Both the position numbers and the translations under genes were made by a program. The notes beneath the pieces are model-generated. The model was not told where the DNA came from. It saw nothing but the letters and a program-made list of their open reading frames with translations, and ran no database searches. Shown piece by piece: positions 9,099 through 19,009 of a stretch of 64,000 nt of DNA. Positions within the stretch are counted from its first letter, which is position 1. Every line of letters begins with the position of its first letter. Source of the DNA: Burkholderiaceae bacterium (GTDB lineage Bacteria > Pseudomonadota > Gammaproteobacteria > Burkholderiales > Burkholderiaceae); contig JAJPEN010000051.1 in assembly GCA_021166835.1 (NCBI GenBank), positions 1 to 64,000 of the forward strand, given 5' to 3'.

Positions 9099-10934
9099 AT
9101 GAAATTCCCCGTACCGCACGACGTGAAGAAAGACGTCATTCCCGGCACCGAAGGCTGGGAGCGCATGTACCCGTATCACTACCAGTTCGTCACCGACGAC
9201 GCGCAGCGCAACGCGTACGAGAAGGAGACGTTCTGGTTCTACGACGGGCTGCATTATCCCGAGCCGCTGTACCCGTTCGACACGATCTGGGACGAGGCGT
9301 GGTACCTCGCGCTGTCGCAGTTCAACAACCGGATCTTCATGGTGCCGCCGGTGCGCGGCGTCGACCACCGGATCATCAACGGCTACGTCTACATCTCGCC
9401 GGTGCCGGTGAAGGATCCCGACGAGATCGGCCGCCGCGTGCCGAACTTCATGGAGCGCGCCGGCCACTACTACAAGAACTGGGACGCGCTCGAGGCGAAG
9501 TGGAAAGTCAAGATGGAGGCGACGATCCGCGAACTCGAGGCGCTGAAGATCCCCCGCCTGGCCGAGATGGAGGACATGTCGGTGGTGACCGACGCGATCG
9601 GCACCTCCAACGGCTATCACCTGCTGAAGAACTACGACGACCTGATCAACCTCGGCATCAAGTGCTGGCAATACCACTTCGAGTTCCTGAACCTGGGCTA
9701 TGCGGCCTACGTGTTCTTCCTCGATTTCGTGCAGAAGCTGTTTCCGAGCATCCCGACGCAGCGGGTCACGCAGATGATCTCGGGCATCGACGTGCTGATG
9801 TACCAGCCCGACGAGGAATTGAAGAAGCTCGCGCGCAAGGCGATCGAGCTCGGCGTGGACGGCGTCGTCACGTCGAGCACGCAGTGGACCGAGGTGGAGC
9901 GCGCGCTGAAGGAGCATCCGCGCGGCATGGACTGGCTCACGTCGCTGAACCTCGCGCGCGAGCCGTGGTTCAACGTGTCCACCGGCACCGGCTGGTTCCA
10001 CCACGACCGCTCGTGGAACGACCAGATGAACGTGCCGCTGACCGGCATCGCCACCTACATCGGCAAGCTGCGCGGCGGCCACGACATCGACCGCCCCACC
10101 GAGAAGGTGCGTGCCGAGCGCGACCGCATCACCGCCGAGTACCGTTCGCTGATCGAGAAGGAAGAGGATCGCCGGCAGTTCGACGAGCTGCTCGGCTGCG
10201 CGAAGACGGTGTTCCCGTACGTGGAGAACCACCTGTTCTACGTCGAGCACTGGTTCCACTCGGTGTTCTGGAACAAGATGCGCGAGGTCGCCGCCGTCAT
10301 GAAGGAGCACGGCGTCATCGAGGACATCGAGGACGTCTGGCTGCTGCGCCGCGACGAGATCAAGCAGGCACTGTGGGACATCGTCACCGCCTGGGCCACC
10401 GGCGTCACGCCGCGCGGCACGAAGACCTGGCCGACCGAGATCGCCTGGCGCAAGGGTGTCATGGCGAAGTTCAAGGAGTGGGGCGCGCCCCCGGCGATCG
10501 GCACCGCACCCGAGGTGATCCAGGAGCCGTTCACCATCGTGCTGTGGGGGGTGACGAACAAGTCGCTCGCCGACTGGGCGGCGGTGCAGGAAATCCTCGA
10601 CCCCGAGAACATCACCGAGCTGAAGGGTTTCGCCGGCAGTCCGGGCATCGTCGAGGGCAAGGCGCGCGTCTGTCGAACGGTCAGTGAAGTCGGCGAGTTG
10701 TGCGAGGGCGAGATTCTCGTCGCGCCGACGACGTCGCCGTCGTGGGCGCCGGCCTTCGCGAAGATCGGCGCCTGCGTCACCGACGTCGGCGGGGTGATGA
10801 GTCACGCGGCGATCGTCTGTCGCGAGTACGGAATGCCGGCCGTCGTAGGCACCGGTCACGCGACGAAGATCATCAAGACCGGCATGCGGCTGCGCGTCGA
10901 CGGCTCGAGCGGCGCCATCACGATCAGCCGTTGA
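9099..10934 (+). CDS. ppsA: Phenylphosphate synthase subunit A (phospho-His carrier subunit)
   Basis: First enzyme of anaerobic phenol degradation: transfers the beta-phosphate of ATP to phenol through a phosphohistidine. This 611-residue protein matches the 70-kDa protein 1 of the Thauera aromatica enzyme. A long N-terminal substrate domain is followed by the PEP-synthase-type swivelling domain, FAGSPGIVEGKARV to the end. The phosphate-carrying histidine is in GGVMSHAAIV and falls at residue 569, the number I recall for Thauera. The ATP-grasp part is missing and is supplied by the next gene. ATG 9099 has AGGAG at 9084-9088. The gene lies downstream of the sigma54 promoter and starts the operon ppsA-ppsB-ubiD-Tm1-ppsC-ubiX. 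Confidence 0.92.
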   Translation: MKFPVPHDVKKDVIPGTEGWERMYPYHYQFVTDDAQRNAYEKETFWFYDGLHYPEPLYPFDTIWDEAWYLALSQFNNRIFMVPPVRGVDHRIINGYVYISPVPVKDPDEIGRRVPNFMERAGHYYKNWDALEAKWKVKMEATIRELEALKIPRLAEMEDMSVVTDAIGTSNGYHLLKNYDDLINLGIKCWQYHFEFLNLGYAAYVFFLDFVQKLFPSIPTQRVTQMISGIDVLMYQPDEELKKLARKAIELGVDGVVTSSTQWTEVERALKEHPRGMDWLTSLNLAREPWFNVSTGTGWFHHDRSWNDQMNVPLTGIATYIGKLRGGHDIDRPTEKVRAERDRITAEYRSLIEKEEDRRQFDELLGCAKTVFPYVENHLFYVEHWFHSVFWNKMREVAAVMKEHGVIEDIEDVWLLRRDEIKQALWDIVTAWATGVTPRGTKTWPTEIAWRKGVMAKFKEWGAPPAIGTAPEVIQEPFTIVLWGVTNKSLADWAAVQEILDPENITELKGFAGSPGIVEGKARVCRTVSEVGELCEGEILVAPTTSPSWAPAFAKIGACVTDVGGVMSHAAIVCREYGMPAVVGTGHATKIIKTGMRLRVDGSSGAITISR

Positions 10935-10947
10935 GCGGGTGCGTGCG

Positions 10948-12072
<1,125 letters not shown>

Positions 12073-12119
12073 ACCTACCTTTTCCCCCACCACACGAACC
12101 GCACCACCGTGGAGTCGCA

Positions 12120-13622
12120 ATGAACGCACGTACCGAAGTGGGCCTGATCGACGACCTGCGCAGCTACATCGCGGCGCTGGAGGCGAACGGCCAGTTGCAC
12201 CGCGTAAAGACCGAAGTGGACTGGAAGTACGAGCTGTGCCACGTCTCGAAGGTCAACGAGGAGAAGCAGGGTCCGGCGCTGCTGTACGAGAACGTCAAGG
12301 ACAACACCATCCCGGTGTTCACCAGCGCTTTCACGACGCCCGAGCGCATCGCGATCGCGCTCGAGCAGGACCCGGGCCTGACGATGTGCCAGCTCTCGCG
12401 CAAGTGGATGGAGCTCACGACGAAGCAGATGGTCAAGCCCGAGTTCGTCGCCAATCCGCCGGTGATGGAGAACGTCATCAAGGAGGAGGACGTCGATCTC
12501 GAGAAGTTCCCGGTGCCGTGGTTCTACCCGGACGACGGCGGGCGCTTCTTCGTCACCGCCGGCTACCTCGTCACGCAGGACCCGGACACCGGCTGGACCA
12601 ACCTCGGCACCTACCGCTCGCAGGTGCTCGGCAAGAAGATCCTCGGCTCGCAGATCATCAAGGGCAAGCACGGGGACATGCACATGAAGAAGTACCAGGA
12701 ACGCGGCGAGCTGATGCCGGCGGCGGCCGTGGTCGGCTGCGACCCGGTGCTGTTCCTGGCCGGCTCCACGCTGGTGAGTTCGCAGACCGACGAGTACGAC
12801 ATCGCCGGCGCGCTGCGCGGCCGGCCGGTGCCGGTGTTCAAGTCGGAACTCACGGGCCTGACGCTGCCGGCGAACGCGGAGATCATCGTCGAGGGCTTCA
12901 TCGATCCGAACGAACTGATGGACGAGGGACCGTTCGGCGAATACACCGGCTACTACTCCGGCAACAAGGGCAAGGACTATCCGAAGCCCGTGCTGCGCGT
13001 GAAGCGCATCCTGCACCGGAACAATCCGATCTTCTGGTCGACGACGGTCGGCAAGCCGATCAACGACATCCACATGATCCAGTCGCTGAACCGCACCGGC
13101 GCGCTTTGGTACGACCTGGAAACGATGAAGGTGCCCGGCATACAGAGCGTGTACCTGCCGGCCGCGGCCACCGGGCGCTTCTGGGCGATCGTCTCGGTGA
13201 AGCAGATGTATCCGGGCCACTCGAACCACGTCGGCAACGCCGTGATCGCGAGCACCACCGGCCACTACGGCCTGAAGGGCGTGATCGTCGTCGACCACGA
13301 CATCGAGGCCGACGACATGGATCGCGTCTGGTGGGCGCTGGCCACGCGCTTCGATCCGAAGCGCTCGGCGCAGATCATCGACCGCGGCCGCTCGACGCCG
13401 CTCGACCCCGGCCTGCCGATCGAGGCGCGCGACATCACCAGCCGGATCATTCTCGACGCCTGCACGCCCTACGAATGGGCGAACAAGCCCAGCGAGATCT
13501 TCATGGACCGCGACATGCTGCAGCGGGTCTCCGACCGCTGGAACGAGTATGGGTTCACGGGGCCGAGTCCGGTGGCGGAAATGATCGGCCGCTTGACGCG
13601 GCCTCAAGCCAAGAAGAAGTGA
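12120..13622 (+). CDS. UbiD-family carboxylase, probable phenylphosphate carboxylase
   Basis: Prenyl-FMN-dependent (de)carboxylase of 500 residues. By context it carboxylates phenylphosphate to 4-hydroxybenzoate. The UbiD active-site residues are present: the arginine in the NLGTYRSQ segment and the two glutamates of EGPFGEYTGYY. The SD sequence GGAG precedes ATG 12120. In Thauera the carboxylase has two UbiD-like subunits (54 and 53 kDa), a 10-kDa and an 18-kDa phosphatase-like subunit. Here only one UbiD gene is present and no small subunits follow. It could be the PpcA- or PpcB-type core, or a simpler one-subunit form. The 3' end, including the stop, lies inside a perfect inverted repeat. 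Confidence 0.85.
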   Translation: MNARTEVGLIDDLRSYIAALEANGQLHRVKTEVDWKYELCHVSKVNEEKQGPALLYENVKDNTIPVFTSAFTTPERIAIALEQDPGLTMCQLSRKWMELTTKQMVKPEFVANPPVMENVIKEEDVDLEKFPVPWFYPDDGGRFFVTAGYLVTQDPDTGWTNLGTYRSQVLGKKILGSQIIKGKHGDMHMKKYQERGELMPAAAVVGCDPVLFLAGSTLVSSQTDEYDIAGALRGRPVPVFKSELTGLTLPANAEIIVEGFIDPNELMDEGPFGEYTGYYSGNKGKDYPKPVLRVKRILHRNNPIFWSTTVGKPINDIHMIQSLNRTGALWYDLETMKVPGIQSVYLPAAATGRFWAIVSVKQMYPGHSNHVGNAVIASTTGHYGLKGVIVVDHDIEADDMDRVWWALATRFDPKRSAQIIDRGRSTPLDPGLPIEARDITSRIILDACTPYEWANKPSEIFMDRDMLQRVSDRWNEYGFTGPSPVAEMIGRLTRPQAKKK

Positions 13623-13670
13623 AGGGTGAAGGGGGAAGGGTGAAGGGGCTCGCTTCCCTTCACCCTTCAC
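13619..13670 (+). repeat. Inverted and tandem repeat (mRNA hairpin) after the UbiD gene
   Basis: The arms 13619-13633 and 13656-13670 are perfect 15-base reverse complements, GTGAAGGGTGAAGGG and its complement. A second copy of the left arm (13635-13647) can pair instead with 13656-13668, giving a 13-base stem and an 8-base loop. The stop codon of the UbiD gene is part of the repeat. There is no T-run, so a hairpin that protects or partitions the message is more likely than a terminator. Confidence 0.75.
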
Positions 13671-13693
13671 TGCTCTCATCCACGGAGTGCGTC

Positions 13694-14959
13694 ATGAATC
13701 AGAAGGGCATCGCGATCATCTGCAATCTGGACACACGCGGCGAGGACATCCGCTTCGTGAAAGACCTGATCGCGTCGCGCGGGCACGAGGCGATCCTGGT
13801 CGACTTCAGCATGGAGGAGCCGCCGCCGTTTCCGGGGGACGTGCGTACCGAGGAGGTGGCGAAACGCGGCGGGCTGCCGATCGAGGTGGTGCGCGAGAAA
13901 TACCGCTCCGATCGCGACACGGCGACGAACAACCAGATCCGGGGCGCATCGGCGATCGTCGGCGACATGGTGCGCGCCGGGCGCGTGCACGGCGTGATCG
14001 GCATCGGCGGGGGGACGGCCACGCTGGTCGCCACTTCGGTGATGAAGACGCTGCCCTTCGGCATGCCGAAGGTGATGGCCTCGCCGATGGCGGCGCACCC
14101 GGCCTACATCGACCGCTACGTCGGCACGCGCGACATCACGATGCATCACACGGTGCTCGACATCGTGAAGATGAATCCGCTGCTGCGCGCGCAGATCGTC
14201 AATGCGGTGGGCGCCATCTGCGGCATGGTCGAGATGACGCAGGGCACGAACATCGAGTTCGACCGGCCGTGCGTCGCGCTGTCGTCCTTCGGCTTCGGCG
14301 AGATGGCGGTGCAGGGCGCGATGGGCATGCTCGAGGAGGAAGGGTTCATCCCGATCGTCTGCCATGCACAGGGCAAGGGCGACCGCGCGATGGAGGAGAT
14401 GATCCGCGACGGGATGTTCCACGGCGTGATCGACCTGTGCACCGGCGGCATCGTCGAGCACCTGTTCCACGGCAATCGCGACCCCGGGCCCGACCGGCTG
14501 ATGGCGGCGGTCCAGACCGGCATCCCGATGGTGCTCGGGCCCTGCGGCCTGGACATCCTGTCGTACGGCGGACGAGCCGACATGCTCGAGAAGACGCGCG
14601 ATCGCGTGCAGTACGTGCAGGACGCGCTGCGCGTGCAGGTGCGCACCACGGCCGACGAGCTTCGCCAGGCGGCCGACGTCATCGCCGAGCGGCTCAATCG
14701 CGCGAAGGGTCCGTGGACCTTCCTCGTCCCTTTGCGGGGTTGGTCCTCTCTCGACCGCGAAGGCCGCTCGATCTGGGATCCGGCCGCCGACGCGGCTTTC
14801 GTCGAGCGGCTCGAGCAGCGGCTGGACGACCCGTCGCATCTGCGCAAGGTCGACCTGAACCTGTACACGCAGGAGTTCGCGCGCGTGGCGGTGGACGAAT
14901 TCCTCGGCCTGTACCGCAAGGCCGCGGAGCCTGCCGCCGCCACGGCCGCGGCGAAATGA
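13694..14959 (+). CDS. Tm-1-like / UPF0261 family ATP-binding protein
   Basis: A 421-residue protein of the Tm-1/UPF0261 family. The family opening GIAIICNLDTRGEDIRFVKD, the glycine-rich loop GVIGIGGGTATLVAT and the segment MASPMAAHPAYIDRYVGTRD are visible. Tm-1 of tomato binds ATP; bacterial members have no settled reaction. Its place between the carboxylase and ppsC, in a tight phenol operon, argues for a role in phenol phosphorylation/carboxylation or in maintaining those enzymes. ATG 13694 has a GGAG seven bases upstream. I cannot tell whether it is an enzyme or an accessory factor. Confidence 0.8.
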   Translation: MNQKGIAIICNLDTRGEDIRFVKDLIASRGHEAILVDFSMEEPPPFPGDVRTEEVAKRGGLPIEVVREKYRSDRDTATNNQIRGASAIVGDMVRAGRVHGVIGIGGGTATLVATSVMKTLPFGMPKVMASPMAAHPAYIDRYVGTRDITMHHTVLDIVKMNPLLRAQIVNAVGAICGMVEMTQGTNIEFDRPCVALSSFGFGEMAVQGAMGMLEEEGFIPIVCHAQGKGDRAMEEMIRDGMFHGVIDLCTGGIVEHLFHGNRDPGPDRLMAAVQTGIPMVLGPCGLDILSYGGRADMLEKTRDRVQYVQDALRVQVRTTADELRQAADVIAERLNRAKGPWTFLVPLRGWSSLDREGRSIWDPAADAAFVERLEQRLDDPSHLRKVDLNLYTQEFARVAVDEFLGLYRKAAEPAAATAAAK

Positions 14960-14969
14960 AGGAGAAGCA

Positions 14970-15674
14970 ATGCTCGTTCGAAACTGGATGCAGGCTCAAC
15001 CGGTCACGATCGCCGGCGACGTGCTCGTCTCGGAGGCCAAGCGGCTGATGAGCGAGCACCGGCTGCATGCGCTGCCGGTCGTCGAAGGAGGGCGGCTGCG
15101 CGGCCTCGTCACCCGCGCCAACCTGCTGCGCATGGGGCAGTTCGTCCTGCGCACGCAGAACCCCGACGAATTCGATTATTTCGTCACCCGCCTGCGCGTG
15201 CGCGACATCATGGTGCGCAACCCCGCGAGCGTGCAGGCGCGCGACACGATGGCGCATTGCCTGCGCAAGGGCCAGGAGCTGGGCGTGGCGCAGTTCCCGG
15301 TGCTCGACGGCGACCAGCTCGTCGGCGTGATCTCGGCCAACGAGATCTTCCAGCTCGCCGCGCATTGCGTCGGCGCCACCGAGAACGACCACGTGGTCAT
15401 GCTCGCGCCGCTGCGCCTCGCTCCCGGGGTGCTGGCGCGCGTTTGCGCGGCTGCCGAGGGCGCGGGCGCAGCGCTGCACGGGCTCTATCCGGTGGGCAGC
15501 AGCAACGCCGCGCCGGCCGACGCGGCGGCGGCCGCGGCGGACCAGCCGGCGCCGGCGCGCGTGATCCTGCGCTTCGGCGCGGCGGATCCGCAGCCCGTTC
15601 TCGACGCGCTGGCGGCGGCCGGTTTCGAAGCGCTCGATGCGGTTGCCGAACCCCCTCGACAGCGGGTAGCCTGA
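14970..15674 (+). CDS. ppsC: Phenylphosphate synthase subunit C (CBS-domain stimulator)
   Basis: A 234-residue protein with two CBS domains (VRNWMQAQPVTIAGDVLVSE and VRDIMVRNPASVQARDTMAH), followed by an ACT-like C-terminal half. Size and domains match the 24-kDa protein 3 of Thauera phenylphosphate synthase, which stimulates the two catalytic subunits several-fold. CBS pairs bind adenosine nucleotides, so it may tune the kinase to energy charge. ATG 14970 has AAGGAG 5 bases upstream. In this operon it is separated from ppsAB by the UbiD and Tm-1-like genes. Confidence 0.85.
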   Translation: MLVRNWMQAQPVTIAGDVLVSEAKRLMSEHRLHALPVVEGGRLRGLVTRANLLRMGQFVLRTQNPDEFDYFVTRLRVRDIMVRNPASVQARDTMAHCLRKGQELGVAQFPVLDGDQLVGVISANEIFQLAAHCVGATENDHVVMLAPLRLAPGVLARVCAAAEGAGAALHGLYPVGSSNAAPADAAAAAADQPAPARVILRFGAADPQPVLDALAAAGFEALDAVAEPPRQRVA

Positions 15675-15694
15675 GCAGCCTGGAGCGTTTTCCG

Positions 15695-16312
15695 ATGAGC
15701 GAAGCGAAGAAGCTGCCCCTGGTCGTCGCGATCACCGGAGCCACCGGCGTCGTCTACGGCGTCGAGATGCTGCGCGCGCTGCGCCAGCTCGGTGAGCCCG
15801 TGCACCTGATCCTCAGCGAAGCGGCGACGATGAACCTTGCGATCGAGACCAACACCTCGGTCGACGAAGTGAAGGCGCTGGCCGACGTCGTCTATCCGAA
15901 CAAGGACGTCGGCGCGGCGGTGGCCAGCGGTTCGTTCCGCACGCGCGGCATGATCGTCGCGCCGTGCACCGTGAAGACGCTGTCGGCGATCGCGAACTCC
16001 TTCACCTACAACCTCGTCGTTCGCGCCGCCGACGTCACGCTGAAGGAACGGCGCCCGCTCGTGCTGATGGTGCGCGAGACGCCGCTGCACAAGGGGCATC
16101 TGGAGCTGATGGCGCGCGCGGCCGACTACGGCGCGACGATCCTGCCGCCGATGCCGGCCTTCTATCACCATCCGCAGACGATCCTGGACATCGTCCACCA
16201 GAGTGTCGGCAAGGCGCTCGACCAGGTGGGCATCGAGCACCAGTTGTTCCGGCGCTGGACCGGCGAGGATCGGGGCGAGTTGCGCAACGCGCTGCGCGTG
16301 GCAGCGAGCTGA
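15695..16312 (+). CDS. ubiX: Flavin prenyltransferase UbiX
   Basis: Makes prenylated FMN from FMN and dimethylallyl phosphate, the cofactor of UbiD enzymes. The 205-residue flavodoxin-like protein has the FMN motif ITGATGVVYGVEML, the conserved APCTVKTLSAIANSF, and LVLMVRETPLHKGHLELMARAA. Its location at the end of the operon shows that cofactor supply is induced together with the carboxylase. A UbiX-like gene is also known in the Thauera phenol cluster. The stop codon is the first part of a 13-base tandem repeat. Confidence 0.93.
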   Translation: MSEAKKLPLVVAITGATGVVYGVEMLRALRQLGEPVHLILSEAATMNLAIETNTSVDEVKALADVVYPNKDVGAAVASGSFRTRGMIVAPCTVKTLSAIANSFTYNLVVRAADVTLKERRPLVLMVRETPLHKGHLELMARAADYGATILPPMPAFYHHPQTILDIVHQSVGKALDQVGIEHQLFRRWTGEDRGELRNALRVAAS

Positions 16313-16373
16313 GGCCGCGAACTGAGGCCGCGGACTGAGGCCGCGGACTGAGGCCGCGAACCGAGGCAGTGAA
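16309..16373. repeat. 13-base tandem repeat, five copies, at the ubiX stop codon
   Basis: Units of CTGAGGCCGCG(A/G)A start at 16309, 16322, 16335 and 16348; the last unit, 16361-16373, is degenerate. The first unit contains the TGA of ubiX, and each complete unit carries another TGA. The array fills the gap between the convergent ubiX and HDOD genes. It is probably a recent slippage expansion. Confidence 0.85.
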
Positions 16374-16388
16374 CCGGGGCGAGCTTCG

Positions 16389-17552
16389 TCAGCCGACGGC
16401 GTGCGCCGGCGAGCCTGTGCGGCTCCGCGGCGTGCAATGCCGTTCGAGCAGTTCGTCGAATTCCCCCGAGCGCAGTCGCTGCGTCGCGGCGGCGAGCGCG
16501 GGGTGCTGCAGATGCTCGCACCAGTGGAAACACTCAGCCCGCTCGTCCCCTCCCGGATCGAAGGTCGCGAGGCTGCGCGAGTCTGCGCAGGCGATGTGTT
16601 CGCCCACGCGCACGCAGAGGTGGCCGAGCGCCAGCAGCGCGCCGTGATCGGGTGCAAACGCCGCCGGGCGATGCAGCGGCAGCGTTTCGATTCCTGCGGC
16701 GCAGTCGACGAGCGGCGCGGCGAGCTTCCATTCGAGCATCAGCAGGCGCCCGATCTGACCGGCCGTCAGGCCGAGCGCTTCCTGCTCGGCGTGCATGCGC
16801 TGCACGGGATCCTGCCGGGAAAGCGGCGCGAGCAGCGCTCGCGGCGCGGCCGCGGCGATGGCGATCCGGCCGAGGAAGGACAACAGTACGGCGCTGACGA
16901 GCAGCCCTCGTGCGCCGGCATCCAGCTCCGGTGACAGCCGCTGCGCAACTTCGGCGGCGAGGCCGCTCGCTGTCCACAGTTCGTCGAGTCGACGGCGGCG
17001 TTCTTCGCTGTCGGTCGAGAAGGCGGCGCGCATCGCATAGCGCAGCCCGAGAATGCGCACCGCGTCGAGTCCGAGCCAGTTGACTGCCTGCTCGAGGCTG
17101 GTGATCCTGCACGGCAACGCGTAGGCGGCCGAGTTCACCGCCGACAGAATGCGTGCGGCGATCAGCGGGTCCGCCCGGATCAGCTCGACCAGTTCCCTCG
17201 AGTCGGCCAGCCGGAACAGGCTCGGCGAGAGCAGATGCTGCAGCAGTCGCGGCGGACGCGGCAACTTGCCGAAGGTGTCCAGGTAGGCGCGTCGGCGCTC
17301 GACGATGAGCCGGGTGGCATCGACGATGAGCGGCGACAGCGCTTGCACGGACGCCGCGGACATTGACGTCGCCGATGCGGACGCCGGCGCGGGGAGAGAC
17401 GCCGGCGCCTGTCGATCCGCCTGGGCTTCGGTCTTGCCCGTCTGGCCGGCGGACGAGGTCGGGTCGGCGCGGGACGTGCGAATCCGCCGCAGCGTGACAG
17501 CCGCGACCAGTAGCGCGGCGCCGAAGGCGACGCTGGCCCAGAGCGCGTCCAT
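16389..17552 (-). CDS. Membrane-anchored HDOD-domain protein
   Basis: A 387-residue protein with one N-terminal transmembrane helix (about 2-20), an Ala/Ser/Pro-rich spacer and an HDOD domain (about 95-300). HDOD is an HD-like fold without the metal-binding HD pair, common in signalling proteins. The core KLPRPPRLLQHLLSP ... ELVELIRADPLIAARILSAVNSAAY is typical. The start at 17552 was chosen because it directly precedes the hydrophobic anchor. No partner domain is present; function unknown, probably cyclic-di-GMP or stress signalling. It follows the MFS gene on the same strand. Confidence 0.75.
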   Translation of the reverse strand: MDALWASVAFGAALLVAAVTLRRIRTSRADPTSSAGQTGKTEAQADRQAPASLPAPASASATSMSAASVQALSPLIVDATRLIVERRRAYLDTFGKLPRPPRLLQHLLSPSLFRLADSRELVELIRADPLIAARILSAVNSAAYALPCRITSLEQAVNWLGLDAVRILGLRYAMRAAFSTDSEERRRRLDELWTASGLAAEVAQRLSPELDAGARGLLVSAVLLSFLGRIAIAAAAPRALLAPLSRQDPVQRMHAEQEALGLTAGQIGRLLMLEWKLAAPLVDCAAGIETLPLHRPAAFAPDHGALLALGHLCVRVGEHIACADSRSLATFDPGGDERAECFHWCEHLQHPALAAATQRLRSGEFDELLERHCTPRSRTGSPAHAVG

Positions 17553-17646
17553 GATGGCATTCTGCGGCGGCCGGCGAGGCTTCGAGAACGGAATAAGCGC
17601 AGTTCCTGCAGCGCAAATCCGCTCGGCGGCGCTGCCGCTCACAGCC

Positions 17647-18996
17647 TCAGCGCTTCGGCTGCAGCGGCGCCGGCTCTCCGGCCCTTGCCGTTGCCCGTCC
17701 GGCAGCGAGCCTGAGCACGCGCCACGCCGAGAACGTGGCCAGGGCGGACGCGAAGGCGCACATCGCGATCGCCAGGTCGTAGTTCGCATGGCGATCGAAC
17801 AGCGCGCCGGCAAGCACGGGGCCTAGAAGCGCGCCGAAGCCCGCGCCCGAGTAGAGCAGGCCGATCGTGCTCGACACGGCACGCAGCCCGAACAGGTCCG
17901 AGCAGATCGGCGGCAGCAGCGAGACGATTCCGCCGTACGACAGGCCGAACACGATGGCGAACAGCGCCCAGTTCGCGTAGGGCCCGCCGATCCACCAGAG
18001 CGCGAAGGACGCGCCGAGCGCGAACTGCGCGATCACGTGCGTCTTCAGGCGGCCGAGGCGGTCGGCCAGCGCGCCGATGGCGAAGCGGCCGACCAGGCTG
18101 CCGATGCCGATCAGCCCGACCAGGGCGACCGCCTGCGCATCACCGATCCCGACGTCGCGCGCGGCGGCCGAGAGGTGGGCGAAGGGAACGAACATGGGTG
18201 CACCGGCGCAAAGCGCCGCGGCGTACAGCCAGTGGAAGCGGCGCGAGCGGATCGTCTCGCGCAACGGCAGTCCGGGGAGGGAGGTTGCGCTTCGTGCGGT
18301 CGAGGGCGTCGAGCGGCTTGCGGGCCTTGCCTGCGCAGTGCTGCCCGTGTCAGTGGGGCGATGCGGGTCGATGTGGTCGCCGTCCGGCGCGAGTCCGCGC
18401 GCCGCCGGGTCGCGATCGAGCAGCCAGGCGGCCGCCAGGCCGACGACGAGCGAGAACAGCGCGAGGCCGCGCATCGCTGCCCGCCAGTCGAAGGCATCGA
18501 TGAGCCACGCGGCGAGCAGCGGCACGACGAGCGTTCCGGCGCCGATGCCGGAACTGGCGATGCCCGATGCGAGTCCGCGCCGGCGCAGGAACCACGGCTG
18601 CACGGCGCCCATCGACGGCGTGTACGCCATTGCCACGCCGAGTCCGATGCCCAGGCCGTACGCGACGTAGATGCTGTACAGGTCGGTGGCGAAGCTCGAC
18701 AGCAGCAGTCCGCCCGACAGCAGCGCGATGCCGACGATGCCGGTCATGCGCGGGCCGTGGCGATCGGCGAGCGCCCCGCCGACGACGCCGAGCGAGAAAT
18801 ACAGCAGCGACGCGAGCCCGAACATCCACGAGACGTCGGCGCGCTTCGCGTCGAATTCGCGCGCGAGCGGCTCGAAGAACGCGGCGAAGGAGTAGGCAAC
18901 GCCGAAGATCACAGTCATCACCGCGAAGGCCGCCCATACGACGATCCAGCCGTAGAACGGGGACGACCGTTGTTCGGGCGCGGAGCGCACGCGCAT
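17647..18996 (-). CDS. MFS transporter, OFA / monocarboxylate type
   Basis: A 449-residue, twelve-helix major facilitator. The opening FYGWIVVWAAFAVMTVIFGVAYSFAAFF and the loop ALADRHGPRMTG fit the oxalate/formate antiporter-like and monocarboxylate carriers. A hydrophilic Ser/Thr-rich loop (about 205-245) divides the two halves. It starts 13 bases after a MarR gene that in turn overlaps a thioesterase gene, so the three probably form an operon handling an organic acid or its CoA ester. Substrate not determinable. Confidence 0.85.
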   Translation of the reverse strand: MRVRSAPEQRSSPFYGWIVVWAAFAVMTVIFGVAYSFAAFFEPLAREFDAKRADVSWMFGLASLLYFSLGVVGGALADRHGPRMTGIVGIALLSGGLLLSSFATDLYSIYVAYGLGIGLGVAMAYTPSMGAVQPWFLRRRGLASGIASSGIGAGTLVVPLLAAWLIDAFDWRAAMRGLALFSLVVGLAAAWLLDRDPAARGLAPDGDHIDPHRPTDTGSTAQARPASRSTPSTARSATSLPGLPLRETIRSRRFHWLYAAALCAGAPMFVPFAHLSAAARDVGIGDAQAVALVGLIGIGSLVGRFAIGALADRLGRLKTHVIAQFALGASFALWWIGGPYANWALFAIVFGLSYGGIVSLLPPICSDLFGLRAVSSTIGLLYSGAGFGALLGPVLAGALFDRHANYDLAIAMCAFASALATFSAWRVLRLAAGRATARAGEPAPLQPKR

Positions 18997-19009
18997 CGAC
19001 TTCGCGCCG

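Noticed and set aside
13619..13670. Rho-independent terminator
   Set aside because: The hairpin is strong but no T-run follows and the operon continues with related genes.
16309..16373. CRISPR array
   Set aside because: The units are 13 bases with no spacers; this is a simple tandem repeat.
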